This document shows, in pieces, positions 15,815-24,695 of a DNA stretch of 64,000 bases; the stretch's first letter is position 1; each line of letters starts with the position of its first letter. Below the pieces are notes generated by a model. The model was not told the DNA's origin. It made no database searches and worked only from the letters and a program-made list of their open reading frames with translations. The DNA comes from Planctomycetaceae bacterium. GTDB taxonomy: Bacteria; Planctomycetota; Planctomycetia; Pirellulales; Pirellulaceae. Location of the stretch: positions 5,289-69,288 of the forward strand of contig JACKHN010000033.1 in the NCBI GenBank assembly GCA_020638975.1. Reading direction: 5' to 3'. The translations under genes were made by a program, and so were the position numbers.

Positions 15815-16377
15815 TGGTGCAGTTTGAAATTCCAGAAAGTAGGACGGCCACTCTTGGCCGTCTTTTGTCGGGCAGGAGTGGCCGACTTACGGCACACTGC
15901 ACCATTACCGGTGTCGGCCTCGTAGCGTCAGGGCTTTTAACATCTTTGGAGAGGGGCATAGTCTCACCGGCACGGAGGGTCGCAACAACCTCTGCCGGGG
16001 CTGTAAAGCCCCGGAATCATTTGCGATATGTGCTGAAAGCCCCGATAGGTGCGACACACTTCACACCTCACCACCTGTGTCGCCCCTATCGGGGCTTGGC
16101 CGAGTTGGGTGCAAGCAACCGGGGCTGTAAAGCGCCGGCAAGGGTTGTGTCAGCCCTATTGGGCTTATTCTCCCAGCAAAACCACCACTCAATGGTCGGC
16201 CTAAACATGTTAAAAGCCCTGGCCTCGTAGCGCTGCCCGTAAGTGCCGCCCGACAAGTGACTGCACCTGATGATTGCAGTAATGTCTTGGATGGAAAAGG
16301 TGAACGTAGCCGCTGCACGTGAGACAAACTCGCGAAGTCGCTGAAGTGTCAACAACCGCCAGTTTGAAGATGTTTAG
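15815..16377. repeat. Repeat-rich intergenic region
   Basis: This stretch holds several palindromic repeats and no gene. There is a hairpin with arms GACGGCCACTC / GAGTGGCCGAC (15843-15885) and a short GGGGCTGTAAAGCCCC hairpin near 15995. A long hairpin with arms near 16037-16058 and 16076-16097 is built on AGCCCCGATAGG, and further partial copies lie to about 16160. Confidence 0.7.
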
Positions 16378-16737
16378 CTAAGGCAAGCCGGAGAACCGAA
16401 AGCAGCCGAAGTGCAAAGCCATCCCGGCATTCGATCCCTCCGATATCCCCTGATCGCGTGCGGCCAAGATGATGCCCACGTCAGCACGCCTCAAAGCCTT
16501 TCCGACGCTTTGCTGCGACACACCGAGGAAGGAACGAAACATAGGCCATTCACTCGCTTCGTCCTCCTTGTACTCGTCAGGCACGGTCACGATGCAGCGA
16601 TAGGTCAGCTTCGTCGTATAGTCTCGCTCGATAACGTGCTCTCGGGTCTCGGCAGCGCTGGCTTGCTGCGGCGACGCGGAAGCAAGAGTCACCAGGACAG
16701 ATAGCAAGATCAACACGCGGTTGAGTAATCTCATCAT
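16378..16737 (-). pseudogene. Truncated secreted esterase/PHB-depolymerase-like gene
   Basis: A frame starting at ATG 16737 encodes a clear signal peptide (LLNRVLILLSVLVTLASASP). About 35 residues typical of the start of a secreted alpha/beta-hydrolase follow (TKLTYRCIVTVPDEYKEDE, then WPMF where a LFLHG strand is expected). After that the frame loses similarity and stops at 16378, with no nucleophile elbow. The start overlaps the stop of the beta-helix gene in an ATGA arrangement, so the two were once translationally coupled. It is probably a decayed gene. Confidence 0.6.
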
Positions 16738-18710
16738 TGAGTAGGTCGCAGTAGGGAGGATGAATTCGTTGCGAGAAATGGTGGGATGCCCTGAAGTTCG
16801 ACATAGTAATCCTCCATGGCTCCCGTTGCAGGTCTTGAGATTCGTAGCGTCCAGATCTCGCCCTGTTCCGATTCGGGAGCGCCGACATACTGTTCGGGCA
16901 TGGTGATCGTTGGCTGCTCCCACAGTTTCGTTCCGTCGGCATTCAGGATCGCCGCGCCGACGCCTTCCATCCCTTCACCAAACACTTTGACGCCGAATTC
17001 TTTAGTGCCCGCGGGAACATAGAAGTACAAATCGCCGACCGAGGAAATGAACCACACTCGCGCTGCTTCGCCCGAAATCACCGTGGGGCAGTTTGTGGAA
17101 TCTAGCTGGAACTTGTTGGGACCACTCTGGATTGGAATTCGATACAGACCCGTTTCCGGAGCGATGAAGGATAACGATGCCGCAGCTTGGAATGGGACCG
17201 CTCCCAAGTTCAGTTGTTTTCCGCTAGGAGTTACTGCGTTGACCACGATCGGTTGGCCCGAATATCTGCCAACCTGCATGTGCTTCAACGTCAATGTCAC
17301 GTTGATGCCGCGATCGGCAAACAAGATATACGTGCCCCACTTGCGTTGACTGAACGGTCGTTGCGGAAATTTCTGATCGGCTTCCGTCGGCTGTAGCGGA
17401 ATGAATTGAGTGTTCGCCGTTTCGTATTTCGGGAACCGCTTGAAGGTGTTTCCGCGATGTAGTTTGTCGAGCCAATCCGGAGTGATTTCTAGATGCGATG
17501 TCGTGTCGCCTGCCCGAGTTTCAAGCGATCCGGTAACGTCGATCAGACGCAAGCCGCCAGCTCCATCATGGAACCCCATCACCGGTCGCCGCTGCGGATC
17601 GTCGATCACGCAGTTCTCGAAGTGAACTCCACCGACATCTTCTTGATTGCCCGCGCTCGAACTGAAGAGAATGGCTGGCGTATTTGGCTCGCCTTCGCCA
17701 GGCTTCAGTTGGCAGTTCACGAAACGGAGCTTCGCGCCCTTAGCAGGTTTGCGGTTCAAGGTTACGGCAGGACTGTTTCCTCCGGAAAAGTTGCACGCGT
17801 TAAATTCAACGGTGCCAGTCAGCGGGCCTTGTCCCTCGCCTTCGCCGTTCGTGAAAACAAGCGGCAGTCGATTCGAACCGCGAGCCACGCAGTTCTCAAG
17901 GCGAATTGAAATCGGCTCGGACTGGGCCGTCATATTGGGCAGATAGAACGCGTAGCCAACGCCTTGGTTGTTCTCGACCACACAGTTTCGCAGTACGCAG
18001 TTCACCAGTCTTTCACTGAAATGATTCGGCTCGAAGTCAATGCCTGCCATCGGAGCCGTGCCTGCGGTGGTTCGCATGATCGTGTTCTCGATCAGCAGGT
18101 CCTCCGCGGTGATAACGCTGATGCCCTGGCGATAGTGCTTTTCAAGCACGACGTCTTGGATGTGGACGTTCTTATTCGTGACACCTCGAGTCGCGACGCC
18201 CAAATAGATGCCGTCTCCGCCGCTTTCGGCCATGGTCAGTCCCGACACTTTCACATTCGAGCTACTTTTGATTTGCAGCGTGTGTCGCCACTCCGCCTTC
18301 TTGTACGGCGGTTTTGCGTAATCATCGCGATGCATTCGCCAAGTCGCGCCGTTGCCGGTGATCGTCACACTACGCTTGTTCACCACGCTGAGCAGCGAAT
18401 CATTGGTGCCTTTGAATTCGCCTTTCTTCGCTTGCAGCACGGCACCTTGCTCGAACACAAGTTCCTGATCGCTGGCCGCAACGAGCGGAGTGACAATCCA
18501 AGGCTGCCCCATGTTTTCGATGATGACTCGTTTGGCCCCTGAGTTAATCGCGCTTTGGATACTGCTAGTCGAATCTTCTGGATCAAAGCCCCACCAAGAC
18601 GCGCGAGCCTCGGTGAGCTTGCCGGATTTCACGTCGTCGATTCTAGATTGGTTGACGCCGCCGCTGGCAATCATCGCCGCAGCCAAACTTACAGCGAACA
18701 AAGTCATCAT
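16734..18710 (-). CDS. Secreted right-handed beta-helix protein (pectate-lyase-like)
   Basis: A 658-residue protein with a signal peptide (MMTLFAVSLAAAMIASGG). It has a long parallel beta-helix region with repeated short strands such as VKVSGLTMAESGGDGIYLG and CVLRNCVVENNQGVGYAF (about 60-410). A C-terminal beta-sandwich-like part (about 450-640) includes a pre-peptidase-like segment. It probably binds or cleaves an extracellular polysaccharide, though no lyase active site could be assigned. The start at 18710 was chosen for the signal peptide; the frame is open to 18833. It diverges from another beta-helix gene at 19070 and is coupled to the broken esterase. Confidence 0.75.
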   Translation of the reverse strand: MMTLFAVSLAAAMIASGGVNQSRIDDVKSGKLTEARASWWGFDPEDSTSSIQSAINSGAKRVIIENMGQPWIVTPLVAASDQELVFEQGAVLQAKKGEFKGTNDSLLSVVNKRSVTITGNGATWRMHRDDYAKPPYKKAEWRHTLQIKSSSNVKVSGLTMAESGGDGIYLGVATRGVTNKNVHIQDVVLEKHYRQGISVITAEDLLIENTIMRTTAGTAPMAGIDFEPNHFSERLVNCVLRNCVVENNQGVGYAFYLPNMTAQSEPISIRLENCVARGSNRLPLVFTNGEGEGQGPLTGTVEFNACNFSGGNSPAVTLNRKPAKGAKLRFVNCQLKPGEGEPNTPAILFSSSAGNQEDVGGVHFENCVIDDPQRRPVMGFHDGAGGLRLIDVTGSLETRAGDTTSHLEITPDWLDKLHRGNTFKRFPKYETANTQFIPLQPTEADQKFPQRPFSQRKWGTYILFADRGINVTLTLKHMQVGRYSGQPIVVNAVTPSGKQLNLGAVPFQAAASLSFIAPETGLYRIPIQSGPNKFQLDSTNCPTVISGEAARVWFISSVGDLYFYVPAGTKEFGVKVFGEGMEGVGAAILNADGTKLWEQPTITMPEQYVGAPESEQGEIWTLRISRPATGAMEDYYVELQGIPPFLATNSSSLLRPTQ

Positions 18711-19069
18711 TTCGTTGCTCTTACGGTGAAGGTGGGACGAGTGCGAGGTGGAGCCGCATTCTAGTCGGCGAGCAGACGCCATGCGAGTGCGTTCACGGTA
18801 TCGGTTGCGATCGGTGCGCGAACGAGATAGCATGATTGCTCACTCACGCCTCTCACTGCGCTCCGCCATGTAGACATCCGATCACAGCCCACCACGCAAG
18901 CATCATGACCGGCCTCGCGAATGTTCCGAGCAAGCGCACCTCCCACCGAATCATAGAACGATGATATCTTCCGTTCGCCTTTCGACAGGTCAATGTTGAG
19001 GCGCGGAGTTTGCAGTGCAAATCAACGTGCGGATTGCGAAGCCACATAAGTGAGGACACCTTGACTGTG

Positions 19070-20722
19070 ATGAAGCGACTGTTGACCGGACTGACGCTGT
19101 TCTTGGTGTTGACTCCGGCGACAATCGGCAGTCTCGCAGCGGAACCACACGTTCGCGTGCGTGAAGCTGCGTCTGAACTGACCGGAACTGCCTCGGTGAA
19201 AGATTTCGGCGCGCTAGGTGACGGGATTACCGACGACACTGCGGCGATTCAATCGGCGATCGACGCGGTCGGGAAGCTGGGAGGTACGCTGCAGTTCCCG
19301 CCGGGGACGTATCTCGTCACCTCAGTGGGCTTGCGCCCCGGTGTGCGCTATCTGGGTTATGGGGCCACGATCAAGCGTCCAGCGAATCAAGGGAAATGGG
19401 TTCGTTCGTTTAACGCGGCGAAAGAAGGATATCTCTATTTGGGCGACGAAGACTCGCCAATGCTGACCATCGAAGGGCTGACCTTTGACGGACAGAGAAC
19501 GGCACAAACTGACTACCAGCAGTACCAGCTCGAACAAGCACATCTACTGTTTCTTCAAGCCGACGCGAAGCGATCTGGCCGGTTGCATGCAAGAATTGTG
19601 AACTGTCAATTTCAGGACTCTGTCGCGGATGCGATTTCGTTGTATACCAACGTCGATGCTCAGATCATGAACTGTACGGCCCGTGACTGCTTTCGCGGTG
19701 GAATCACGATTACGGGAGGAAATTCACGCATTCAAGTCGTGAACTTCACTGCCTACGGAAAGACACATGCCACTGGAATCGATGTCGAAGTGGACGGTGC
19801 CGGATTTGGCGGCAGCCATAGAATCGAACTGACGATGAACGGGTTAATGCTGCCCGACGGTGACTTCGACCTCGGCGTGCATGACGGTTCCGTTGTCCTG
19901 GGCACGAACATCTCGGCTCGCGCGCCGTTCAATCTTTACGCCCACGATGCAAGCGTCCGGATCAGCAACTCCGAGTTCGGCATTGGTCGCTACTCGGGCA
20001 CTGGGAACCGGATTGTTCATCCAGGTGACGTCACATTCCAGAATTGCCGGTTCCACATTGACGGTGAATCGAGCGAAGAGGCTTCCAAGTGGGCTGCGAT
20101 TCACGTCTACTGGAACCTCAGTCAAGGCGAGGACGTGAACCAGTCGCTGAAGCTGCTTGATTGTGACTTCGAAGTTGGTCCAGGCGTCGCCAAGCAGGAC
20201 ACGACGTATGCCATCTATTGCGAGGGCGATCTGGCGGAACGCAAGAATCGGTTGCTCGTCGAGGGCGGTCGCATCTCATCCACCTTCAACTATGGCGTCT
20301 TCATTAACCAAGGGGGAACCGTAGCGCTCCGCGGTGTCGAGATCGAGGCGCAAACGCCCATGCATTTCGGCTCGGCGGACAAGTGGGTGATCGACGCTCT
20401 GATAGACGGTGTACAGGTTGAAGAGGCAAGCCGATACGCCATGATCGTGACACACGGGACGAACAATCGTTTCACGCACCGCAACGTCGAAATTGACGAA
20501 TCGGTCAATACCATCGAGACGCGTTACGGCATCACCCAGAACCAATACCGAGGCCGCCGCACGATTCTCGGCACCACGCCGCCAACGTCCGCCACCCATG
20601 GTTTGCTTGGCGACGTCTACCGGCTGAAGACGCCAACCGCCGGTGGCACATTCGAGTGGATTTGCACGCGGACCGGCAATGGCGTGGGGGCTGTTTGGAG
20701 TCCCTTGACGAAATTGGACTGA
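19070..20722 (+). CDS. Secreted pectate-lyase superfamily (Pectate_lyase_3-like) protein
   Basis: A 550-residue protein with a signal peptide (MKRLLTGLTLFLVLTPATIG). It then has the hallmark start of the Pectate_lyase_3/pectin-lyase fold: VKDFGALGDGITDDTAAIQS and GGTLQFPPGTYLVTS. Beta-helix rungs follow to about residue 450. The C-terminal ~40 residues (TPPTSATHGLLGDVYRLKTP) resemble tail-fibre or glycan-binding tips. Expected role: extracellular or periplasmic polysaccharide binding or cleavage. The ATG at 19070 was chosen over an upstream in-frame start because of the signal peptide and a GAGGAC ribosome binding site. Confidence 0.8.
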   Translation: MKRLLTGLTLFLVLTPATIGSLAAEPHVRVREAASELTGTASVKDFGALGDGITDDTAAIQSAIDAVGKLGGTLQFPPGTYLVTSVGLRPGVRYLGYGATIKRPANQGKWVRSFNAAKEGYLYLGDEDSPMLTIEGLTFDGQRTAQTDYQQYQLEQAHLLFLQADAKRSGRLHARIVNCQFQDSVADAISLYTNVDAQIMNCTARDCFRGGITITGGNSRIQVVNFTAYGKTHATGIDVEVDGAGFGGSHRIELTMNGLMLPDGDFDLGVHDGSVVLGTNISARAPFNLYAHDASVRISNSEFGIGRYSGTGNRIVHPGDVTFQNCRFHIDGESSEEASKWAAIHVYWNLSQGEDVNQSLKLLDCDFEVGPGVAKQDTTYAIYCEGDLAERKNRLLVEGGRISSTFNYGVFINQGGTVALRGVEIEAQTPMHFGSADKWVIDALIDGVQVEEASRYAMIVTHGTNNRFTHRNVEIDESVNTIETRYGITQNQYRGRRTILGTTPPTSATHGLLGDVYRLKTPTAGGTFEWICTRTGNGVGAVWSPLTKLD

Positions 20723-20820
20723 GATGCCAGTGGACGGATGGCGGCGACAAGACGCGAGTCGTTTTGCCTGCGGAGTTGCCGTTGACGATTCGTTCGACGT
20801 TGGAAGATCCGATGCGGCTT

Positions 20821-21939
20821 CTACTTCGATGGTCCATGCGTCACAATTTCAAGATCCGCCATATAGATCGCTGTGATCGTGTTGCCATCGTCATCCTTCT
20901 CATGGGACGAATACCACGACATGATCGCTTGCGTTGGGCTCAACTCGATAAAGCCCGGATACGACGTGTCGCCGCCGCTCGGTGACTCCGCGAACTCATG
21001 CAACGCCTCGTCAACCAGCCAATACATTGACGTCTTGGGACCACTACCACCGATCGACTTGCGGCCTCCGACGACGTATCGTTCTCCCCATCGCACGATC
21101 AGCGGACCACCAATGTATCGATCCAAGTCCTGACGGTCCCACTCTTGATAAGGCGGCTTGGAACGCAAGAGTTGCGCGTGCGCACCGCCTCGACGTCCGA
21201 TTGCAACAATGCTTCCGTCTGGTTCGAACTGAAACGCCGTTTCGTCGCCTTGCACTTCCTGGAAGACCGCTCGCTTTCGCCAAATCAATCCGTCGTCACT
21301 TTCCAACATCAACGACTCGACGGTGTTGCCTTCACCTCGGAGGCCAACTTCGAAGTTAGCCTTTCTTCGTCCGCACAGATACGCTTTCCCGTCAAACGTA
21401 TTCGCACGCCAGATGTAGTGTCCGAATGTCCCCTCTAACAAGACGGGACTTTGCCACGTCACACCATCTTCGCTCCACGCGGCATAACCGAGGTGCAAAT
21501 TCAAATCGTAATCTTTGACGGGGATCGTTGTCTCGCCGCTGTACCACGTGCCGGTGTAAACAAACAACTTGTCTTGGAAGACAAGGAAATGCGGGTCGCG
21601 GGTATCGCGGTGCTTGACGCGGAACTGATGAACTTGCTGCCAGTGCCTGGCATCGTCACTGACCAGAATTATGACGGACGCCGTTGGATGCACCATATGT
21701 CCATCGGGGCAACTGCGAAACGTCAGATAGAACTTCCCGCGAAATCGCACGAGATCGGTGAATGCATTGTGTTCACCATTGTGAAAGACACGTCGGATAT
21801 TTGTGACATTGACGTCGGGCGGTCTCTCCGCGCGACTGACTTGGCAATAAACGGCGAGCATTAAAGTCAGCAACATCGCGTTGGGTACTCGCATTGACAT
21901 GCCGGTGTTCCACCAACTCAATCCACCATTTCTATTCAT
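20821..21939 (-). CDS. Secreted sialidase-fold (BNR-like) protein
   Basis: A 372-residue protein with a signal-peptide-like hydrophobic stretch (NAMLLTLMLAVYCQVSRA). Repeated beta-propeller motifs follow: FTDLVRFRGKFYLTFR, VSDDARHWQQV, WSEDGVTWQSP, ESDDGLIWRKR and YVVGGRKS. The repeated 'S-x-D-x-G-x-x-W' Asp-box pattern is that of sialidases and related exo-glycosidases. It ends with a segment typical of family members acting on glycans (YPGFIELSPTQAIMSWYSSHE). The ATG at 21939 follows GATGAGGT at good spacing. Convergent with the beta-helix gene at 19070. Confidence 0.75.
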   Translation of the reverse strand: MNRNGGLSWWNTGMSMRVPNAMLLTLMLAVYCQVSRAERPPDVNVTNIRRVFHNGEHNAFTDLVRFRGKFYLTFRSCPDGHMVHPTASVIILVSDDARHWQQVHQFRVKHRDTRDPHFLVFQDKLFVYTGTWYSGETTIPVKDYDLNLHLGYAAWSEDGVTWQSPVLLEGTFGHYIWRANTFDGKAYLCGRRKANFEVGLRGEGNTVESLMLESDDGLIWRKRAVFQEVQGDETAFQFEPDGSIVAIGRRGGAHAQLLRSKPPYQEWDRQDLDRYIGGPLIVRWGERYVVGGRKSIGGSGPKTSMYWLVDEALHEFAESPSGGDTSYPGFIELSPTQAIMSWYSSHEKDDDGNTITAIYMADLEIVTHGPSK

Positions 21940-21992
21940 ACGTTGACCTCATCTCTTCTGCGGCTGTGCTGTGTATCTGGTGCGGCGCCGGT

Positions 21993-22190
21993 TCACGCGA
22001 GCACGAGGAGATCTTCCCCATGCTTGGCTCTCAGCGACTCACGAACCGTGTGCCAGAAGTCGGCATTCAACGTCGAACCACCTTCGACTTCTTGCGAGGG
22101 GCTGGCGACGTTGATCGCGGTGGCGAATAGTCGTTCCTGGTCATCCCAGAGGCAGAGCACTTCCACGCCGTGCTCCTGATTGTAGTTCAT
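21993..22190 (-). CDS. Small hypothetical protein (65 aa)
   Basis: A 65-codon frame follows 15 bases after the stop of the small golvesin-like fragment. It encodes VEVLCLWDDQERLFATAINV and an acidic tail. Composition is coding-like but no family is recognised and no strong ribosome binding site is seen. It may be part of the same decayed gene. Confidence 0.3.
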   Translation of the reverse strand: MNYNQEHGVEVLCLWDDQERLFATAINVASPSQEVEGGSTLNADFWHTVRESLRAKHGEDLLVLA

Positions 22191-22205
22191 TGCTTTAGCG
22201 GACCT

Positions 22206-22358
22206 CGTCAGTCAATTGCAGGGCGTCGAGTATCACGAAGCCGTCCGCGTTTTGATTGGAAATGGTAACGACAGTTTCGACATCGTCTGGCAGTTCGACC
22301 GTGCCAAGGTTGCGGAAGAGCGAAGTCGGCGCTGCAGCGACTTTCATCGATCGTCCAA
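22206..22358 (-). pseudogene. C-terminal fragment of a golvesin/xanthan-lyase CBD-like domain
   Basis: A ~50-codon leftward frame encodes VETVVTISNQNADGFVILDA. It matches the last strands of golvesin-type C-terminal domains, where 'tIsN...dGyVi.DAv.l' is characteristic. No upstream part of such a protein is present, so this is probably a leftover. Confidence 0.4.
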
Positions 22359-22559
22359 CTTCCTTTGTCCTTGCTTCCTATTCGCGAGATCCACAAGTCG
22401 CGCCAGGACCGTCGCCGGATTGATGCCTTGTTGCCGGCAGACGTATTCCAACGACTTTCCTCCGCAACTCGTGTCGATCTGCAACTCAGCAAACACCGCC
22501 GCCGATTCGGGGTGGTCGATCAACCAGTCGGGTACACTCGTATCCAGGTCGCACTCCAT
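22344..22559 (-). CDS. ScdA_N/DUF542-domain protein (Fe-S repair type)
   Basis: A 71-residue protein made of the ScdA/YtfE N-terminal domain alone: SVPDWLIDHPESAAVFAE (8-25) and DTSCGGKSLEYVC (29-41) with the conserved C32-G-G and a second cysteine C41. In full-length Ric/ScdA proteins this domain precedes a di-iron hemerythrin-like part involved in repairing Fe-S clusters after NO stress; that part is absent here. The gene lies at the end of the leftward NO-stress gene set. The start at 22559 is the first ATG before the domain; the ribosome binding site is weak. Confidence 0.75.
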   Translation of the reverse strand: MECDLDTSVPDWLIDHPESAAVFAELQIDTSCGGKSLEYVCRQQGINPATVLARLVDLANRKQGQRKLDDR

Positions 22560-22618
22560 GTTGTCCGAAGATTTCTTTCTTTCGTTCGAGTCGCGAAGAC
22601 ATTCGTTGATGCTTAGTG

Positions 22619-23353
22619 TTAGACGATGTTCGTGTCGGAGGCATCGGGGCCATTCAATCGAAGAGCGTCTGATTCGTTGTTTTTGTGAACACGCCGCAAC
22701 AGCGACTCTTGCCAGTTGGAGGACAGCAGCGAAATTGAGGCCAATCGCATTGCGTCTGCAAAGTTTTGTTTGTCGTGATGCATGATATGGTTCGCTGTGG
22801 CGACCGTCCACTCGGAGAACGGACGCTCGACAAGCGTGATCCGCATTCCGCTGGCGATATATCCCTCGCGCAATACTCGAAAGTACCATCCGGTGCGACC
22901 GGTCTGCTGCACTTGCAGAGCAAGATCTTTGATGTTCCATCGCCGAGCTAACTTCCAGCAAGGTTGGCGCGGTTGCGAGACTTGCACGAGCACCTCTCCA
23001 ATCGACCAAGTATCGCCGATGCACACATCCTTTTCGGTGAGTCCCGCGATTGTTAGGTTCTCGCCGAATGCCCCGTGCTGCATTTCGACGCGACCAAGCT
23101 CACGGTGCCAGAACGGATAATGATCGGCGGAATAGGCGCAGACTGCTTTGTTCGCACCGCCGTGATGTACCAGGTCCGCTTGCCCATCCCCTGCGAGATT
23201 CAACGCACTGAGCCAAACGGGGCCATCGACACGCTGCTTATGGAACCCGGTTGTCCAGGCCTTTTCCGAATCGCCAGATTCCGCTTGCCATATCTCTTTG
23301 GGGAGTCCGACTTGCAGAGAGACGATCGAGCTATCATGAGGCGGTGGGTTCAT
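22619..23353 (-). CDS. MOSC-domain protein, YiiM type
   Basis: A 244-residue protein with the MOSC fold: VHHGGANKAVCAYSADHYPFW (about 62-82; HHGG is diagnostic), GAFGENLTIAGLTE and SQPRQPCWKLARRW with a conserved cysteine. A C-terminal three-helix domain follows (VATANHIMHHDKQNFADAM). YiiM-type proteins carry molybdenum cofactor and reduce N-hydroxylated compounds. The start overlaps the end of csrA by 20 bases, so translation is probably coupled. Its presence near NO-response genes suggests handling of reactive nitrogen products, which is inference. Confidence 0.85.
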   Translation of the reverse strand: MNPPPHDSSIVSLQVGLPKEIWQAESGDSEKAWTTGFHKQRVDGPVWLSALNLAGDGQADLVHHGGANKAVCAYSADHYPFWHRELGRVEMQHGAFGENLTIAGLTEKDVCIGDTWSIGEVLVQVSQPRQPCWKLARRWNIKDLALQVQQTGRTGWYFRVLREGYIASGMRITLVERPFSEWTVATANHIMHHDKQNFADAMRLASISLLSSNWQESLLRRVHKNNESDALRLNGPDASDTNIV

Positions 23354-23561
23354 GATCTTTTCGCTCCACGGTGGATGGCTCTCGCTCAGACGCGAGTCGT
23401 GACTCGTCGTCGAAAATCACTAACTCGCGACGCACGATTCGCACCGACTGTGGAGCATCGATTCCGATCTGCACACGATTGCCTTCAAGTCGCACTACCG
23501 AGACGATGATGTCTTCGCCGATGACGATCTGTTGACCGTCTTTTCGAGATAGAACCAACAT
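23334..23561 (-). CDS. csrA: Carbon storage regulator CsrA
   Basis: A 75-residue RNA-binding regulator beginning MLVLSRKDGQQIVIGEDI, the highly conserved CsrA/RsmA N-terminus, followed by VSVVRLEGNRVQIGIDAP and VRIVRRELV. It binds GGA motifs in mRNA leaders and represses or stabilises translation. The C-terminal ~20 residues are charged and variable. The ATG at 23561 follows AAAGGGAA. It sits inside a leftward run of stress genes and overlaps the MOSC gene; planctomycetes often carry csrA beside unrelated genes. Confidence 0.9.
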   Translation of the reverse strand: MLVLSRKDGQQIVIGEDIIVSVVRLEGNRVQIGIDAPQSVRIVRRELVIFDDESRLASEREPSTVERKDHEPTAS

Positions 23562-23614
23562 GGCGAATTCCCTTTCCGCTTGTGATGACCGCATTCGTGC
23601 AGTCAGGCATGACC

Positions 23615-24079
23615 TTACCCAAGCAACTCGCGCTTCTCCTTGATGAAACGAATGTGATGCGGAATGTGCTCGGTGATTCGTTGCAGCAATGTCTCCAGTG
23701 TCAATGGTCCGTCCTCGGAGTGATGCCCGATCCGTTGGAAGTCATTTTCGGTGAGTGATCGCAAGATTCGTGCCATGTGTACGCGGATTGCTTTTACTAG
23801 TTGCAGTTCCTCTTGGACGTTTCGCTGCTCGTAGTTCAGTCGCGCGGCGTAGACATCGGGGTCGCCACCGAACAACGTTGGTTCGCTCACCGCGACAACG
23901 CGTTTCATACGGTCGGCGTAAACCAGTTCGAAGTCAGCAATATGGCAGATAACTTGGCGAGTCGACCACTTGCCTGGGATTGGGACTGCGTCTAACTGCG
24001 ACTCGCTCATCGCGCCAACTGCTTTTTCCAGTAGATCTGGTCCAGCCAAATATGCATCGATCAATTGTGAGTACTGCAT
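23615..24079 (-). CDS. DinB-family protein
   Basis: A 154-residue four-helix-bundle protein of the DinB superfamily. Conserved features are IPGKWSTRQVICHIADFELVY (about 34-54; His in CHIAD is a metal ligand) and a late ITEHIPHHIRFI with further histidines. Such proteins bind a divalent metal and often act as thiol-dependent transferases; the substrate is unknown. Its ATG overlaps the stop codon of the upstream CxxCH gene (TAATG), so the two are translated together. Confidence 0.82.
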   Translation of the reverse strand: MQYSQLIDAYLAGPDLLEKAVGAMSESQLDAVPIPGKWSTRQVICHIADFELVYADRMKRVVAVSEPTLFGGDPDVYAARLNYEQRNVQEELQLVKAIRVHMARILRSLTENDFQRIGHHSEDGPLTLETLLQRITEHIPHHIRFIKEKRELLG

Positions 24080-24657
24080 TACTTGATTGGCTCTCGAAGT
24101 GGCATGGTGATGACGAGCGCAGCGGTTCGATCTTCCGTGCTCGTCCGACGCGGTACATGACACTTAAGGCATTGCGAAGCCAAACGGATCGCTCCCGCAT
24201 ACCGATAAGTGTTGTCTGTCGTTGCTTCAAATTCCTGCTTGCCCGCTGCCAGTTCCTTGACGGCGTTTCGCTCGAATTCGGTCTTGGCTTCGTTATCGAC
24301 GTTCATGGCATCGGCATTCACGGCCAGCCAGCGTAGTTCGACATCGTAGCTTCGTGCCAGTTCCTTGAAGACGTCTTCTAGTGATCGAGATGGAATTGCG
24401 AGTCCTTCGTCTTCACGAAAGAAATCGCGATGCATCACCTGAAGCACTCCGTGCATCGTTTCGTGAAGAATTCGCGAACGGCCACGAGCCTCGACGACCG
24501 TCGTCGGTTTGATTTCGTTGGCATTGCCGGTTGCAGGGACATCGTCCGTCGCGTTGACGCGACTAAAGTGAACTAACTGGCGATTGTCAATCGCAGGGAG
24601 AACGACAATCGACAACATTACCATCACAACGTATGTGGGTTTAGTTCGGAGGTTCAA
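24079..24657 (-). CDS. Tll0287-like/DUF3365 heme-binding protein, copy C
   Basis: A 192-residue exported protein: a hydrophobic N-terminus (YVVMVMLSIVVLPAI) and a PAS-like DUF3365/Tll0287 fold ending in one c-type heme motif CLKCH (about 166-170). It is the third of three consecutive paralogues on this strand. Proteins of this type are heme sensors or electron carriers outside the cytoplasm. The middle (LEDVFKELARSYDVELRWLA) matches the copy upstream. It overlaps dinB by one base pair step. Confidence 0.78.
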   Translation of the reverse strand: MNLRTKPTYVVMVMLSIVVLPAIDNRQLVHFSRVNATDDVPATGNANEIKPTTVVEARGRSRILHETMHGVLQVMHRDFFREDEGLAIPSRSLEDVFKELARSYDVELRWLAVNADAMNVDNEAKTEFERNAVKELAAGKQEFEATTDNTYRYAGAIRLASQCLKCHVPRRTSTEDRTAALVITMPLREPIK

Positions 24658-24695
24658 CGTCGGACTCCCTGGGCAAAAGCGATGTCACGAGCATT

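Noticed and set aside
22654..23024. Longer leftward extension of the ScdA_N frame to 23024
   Set aside because: The extension reads out of frame through the MOSC gene and has no domain; only the last 71 codons carry the ScdA_N pattern.
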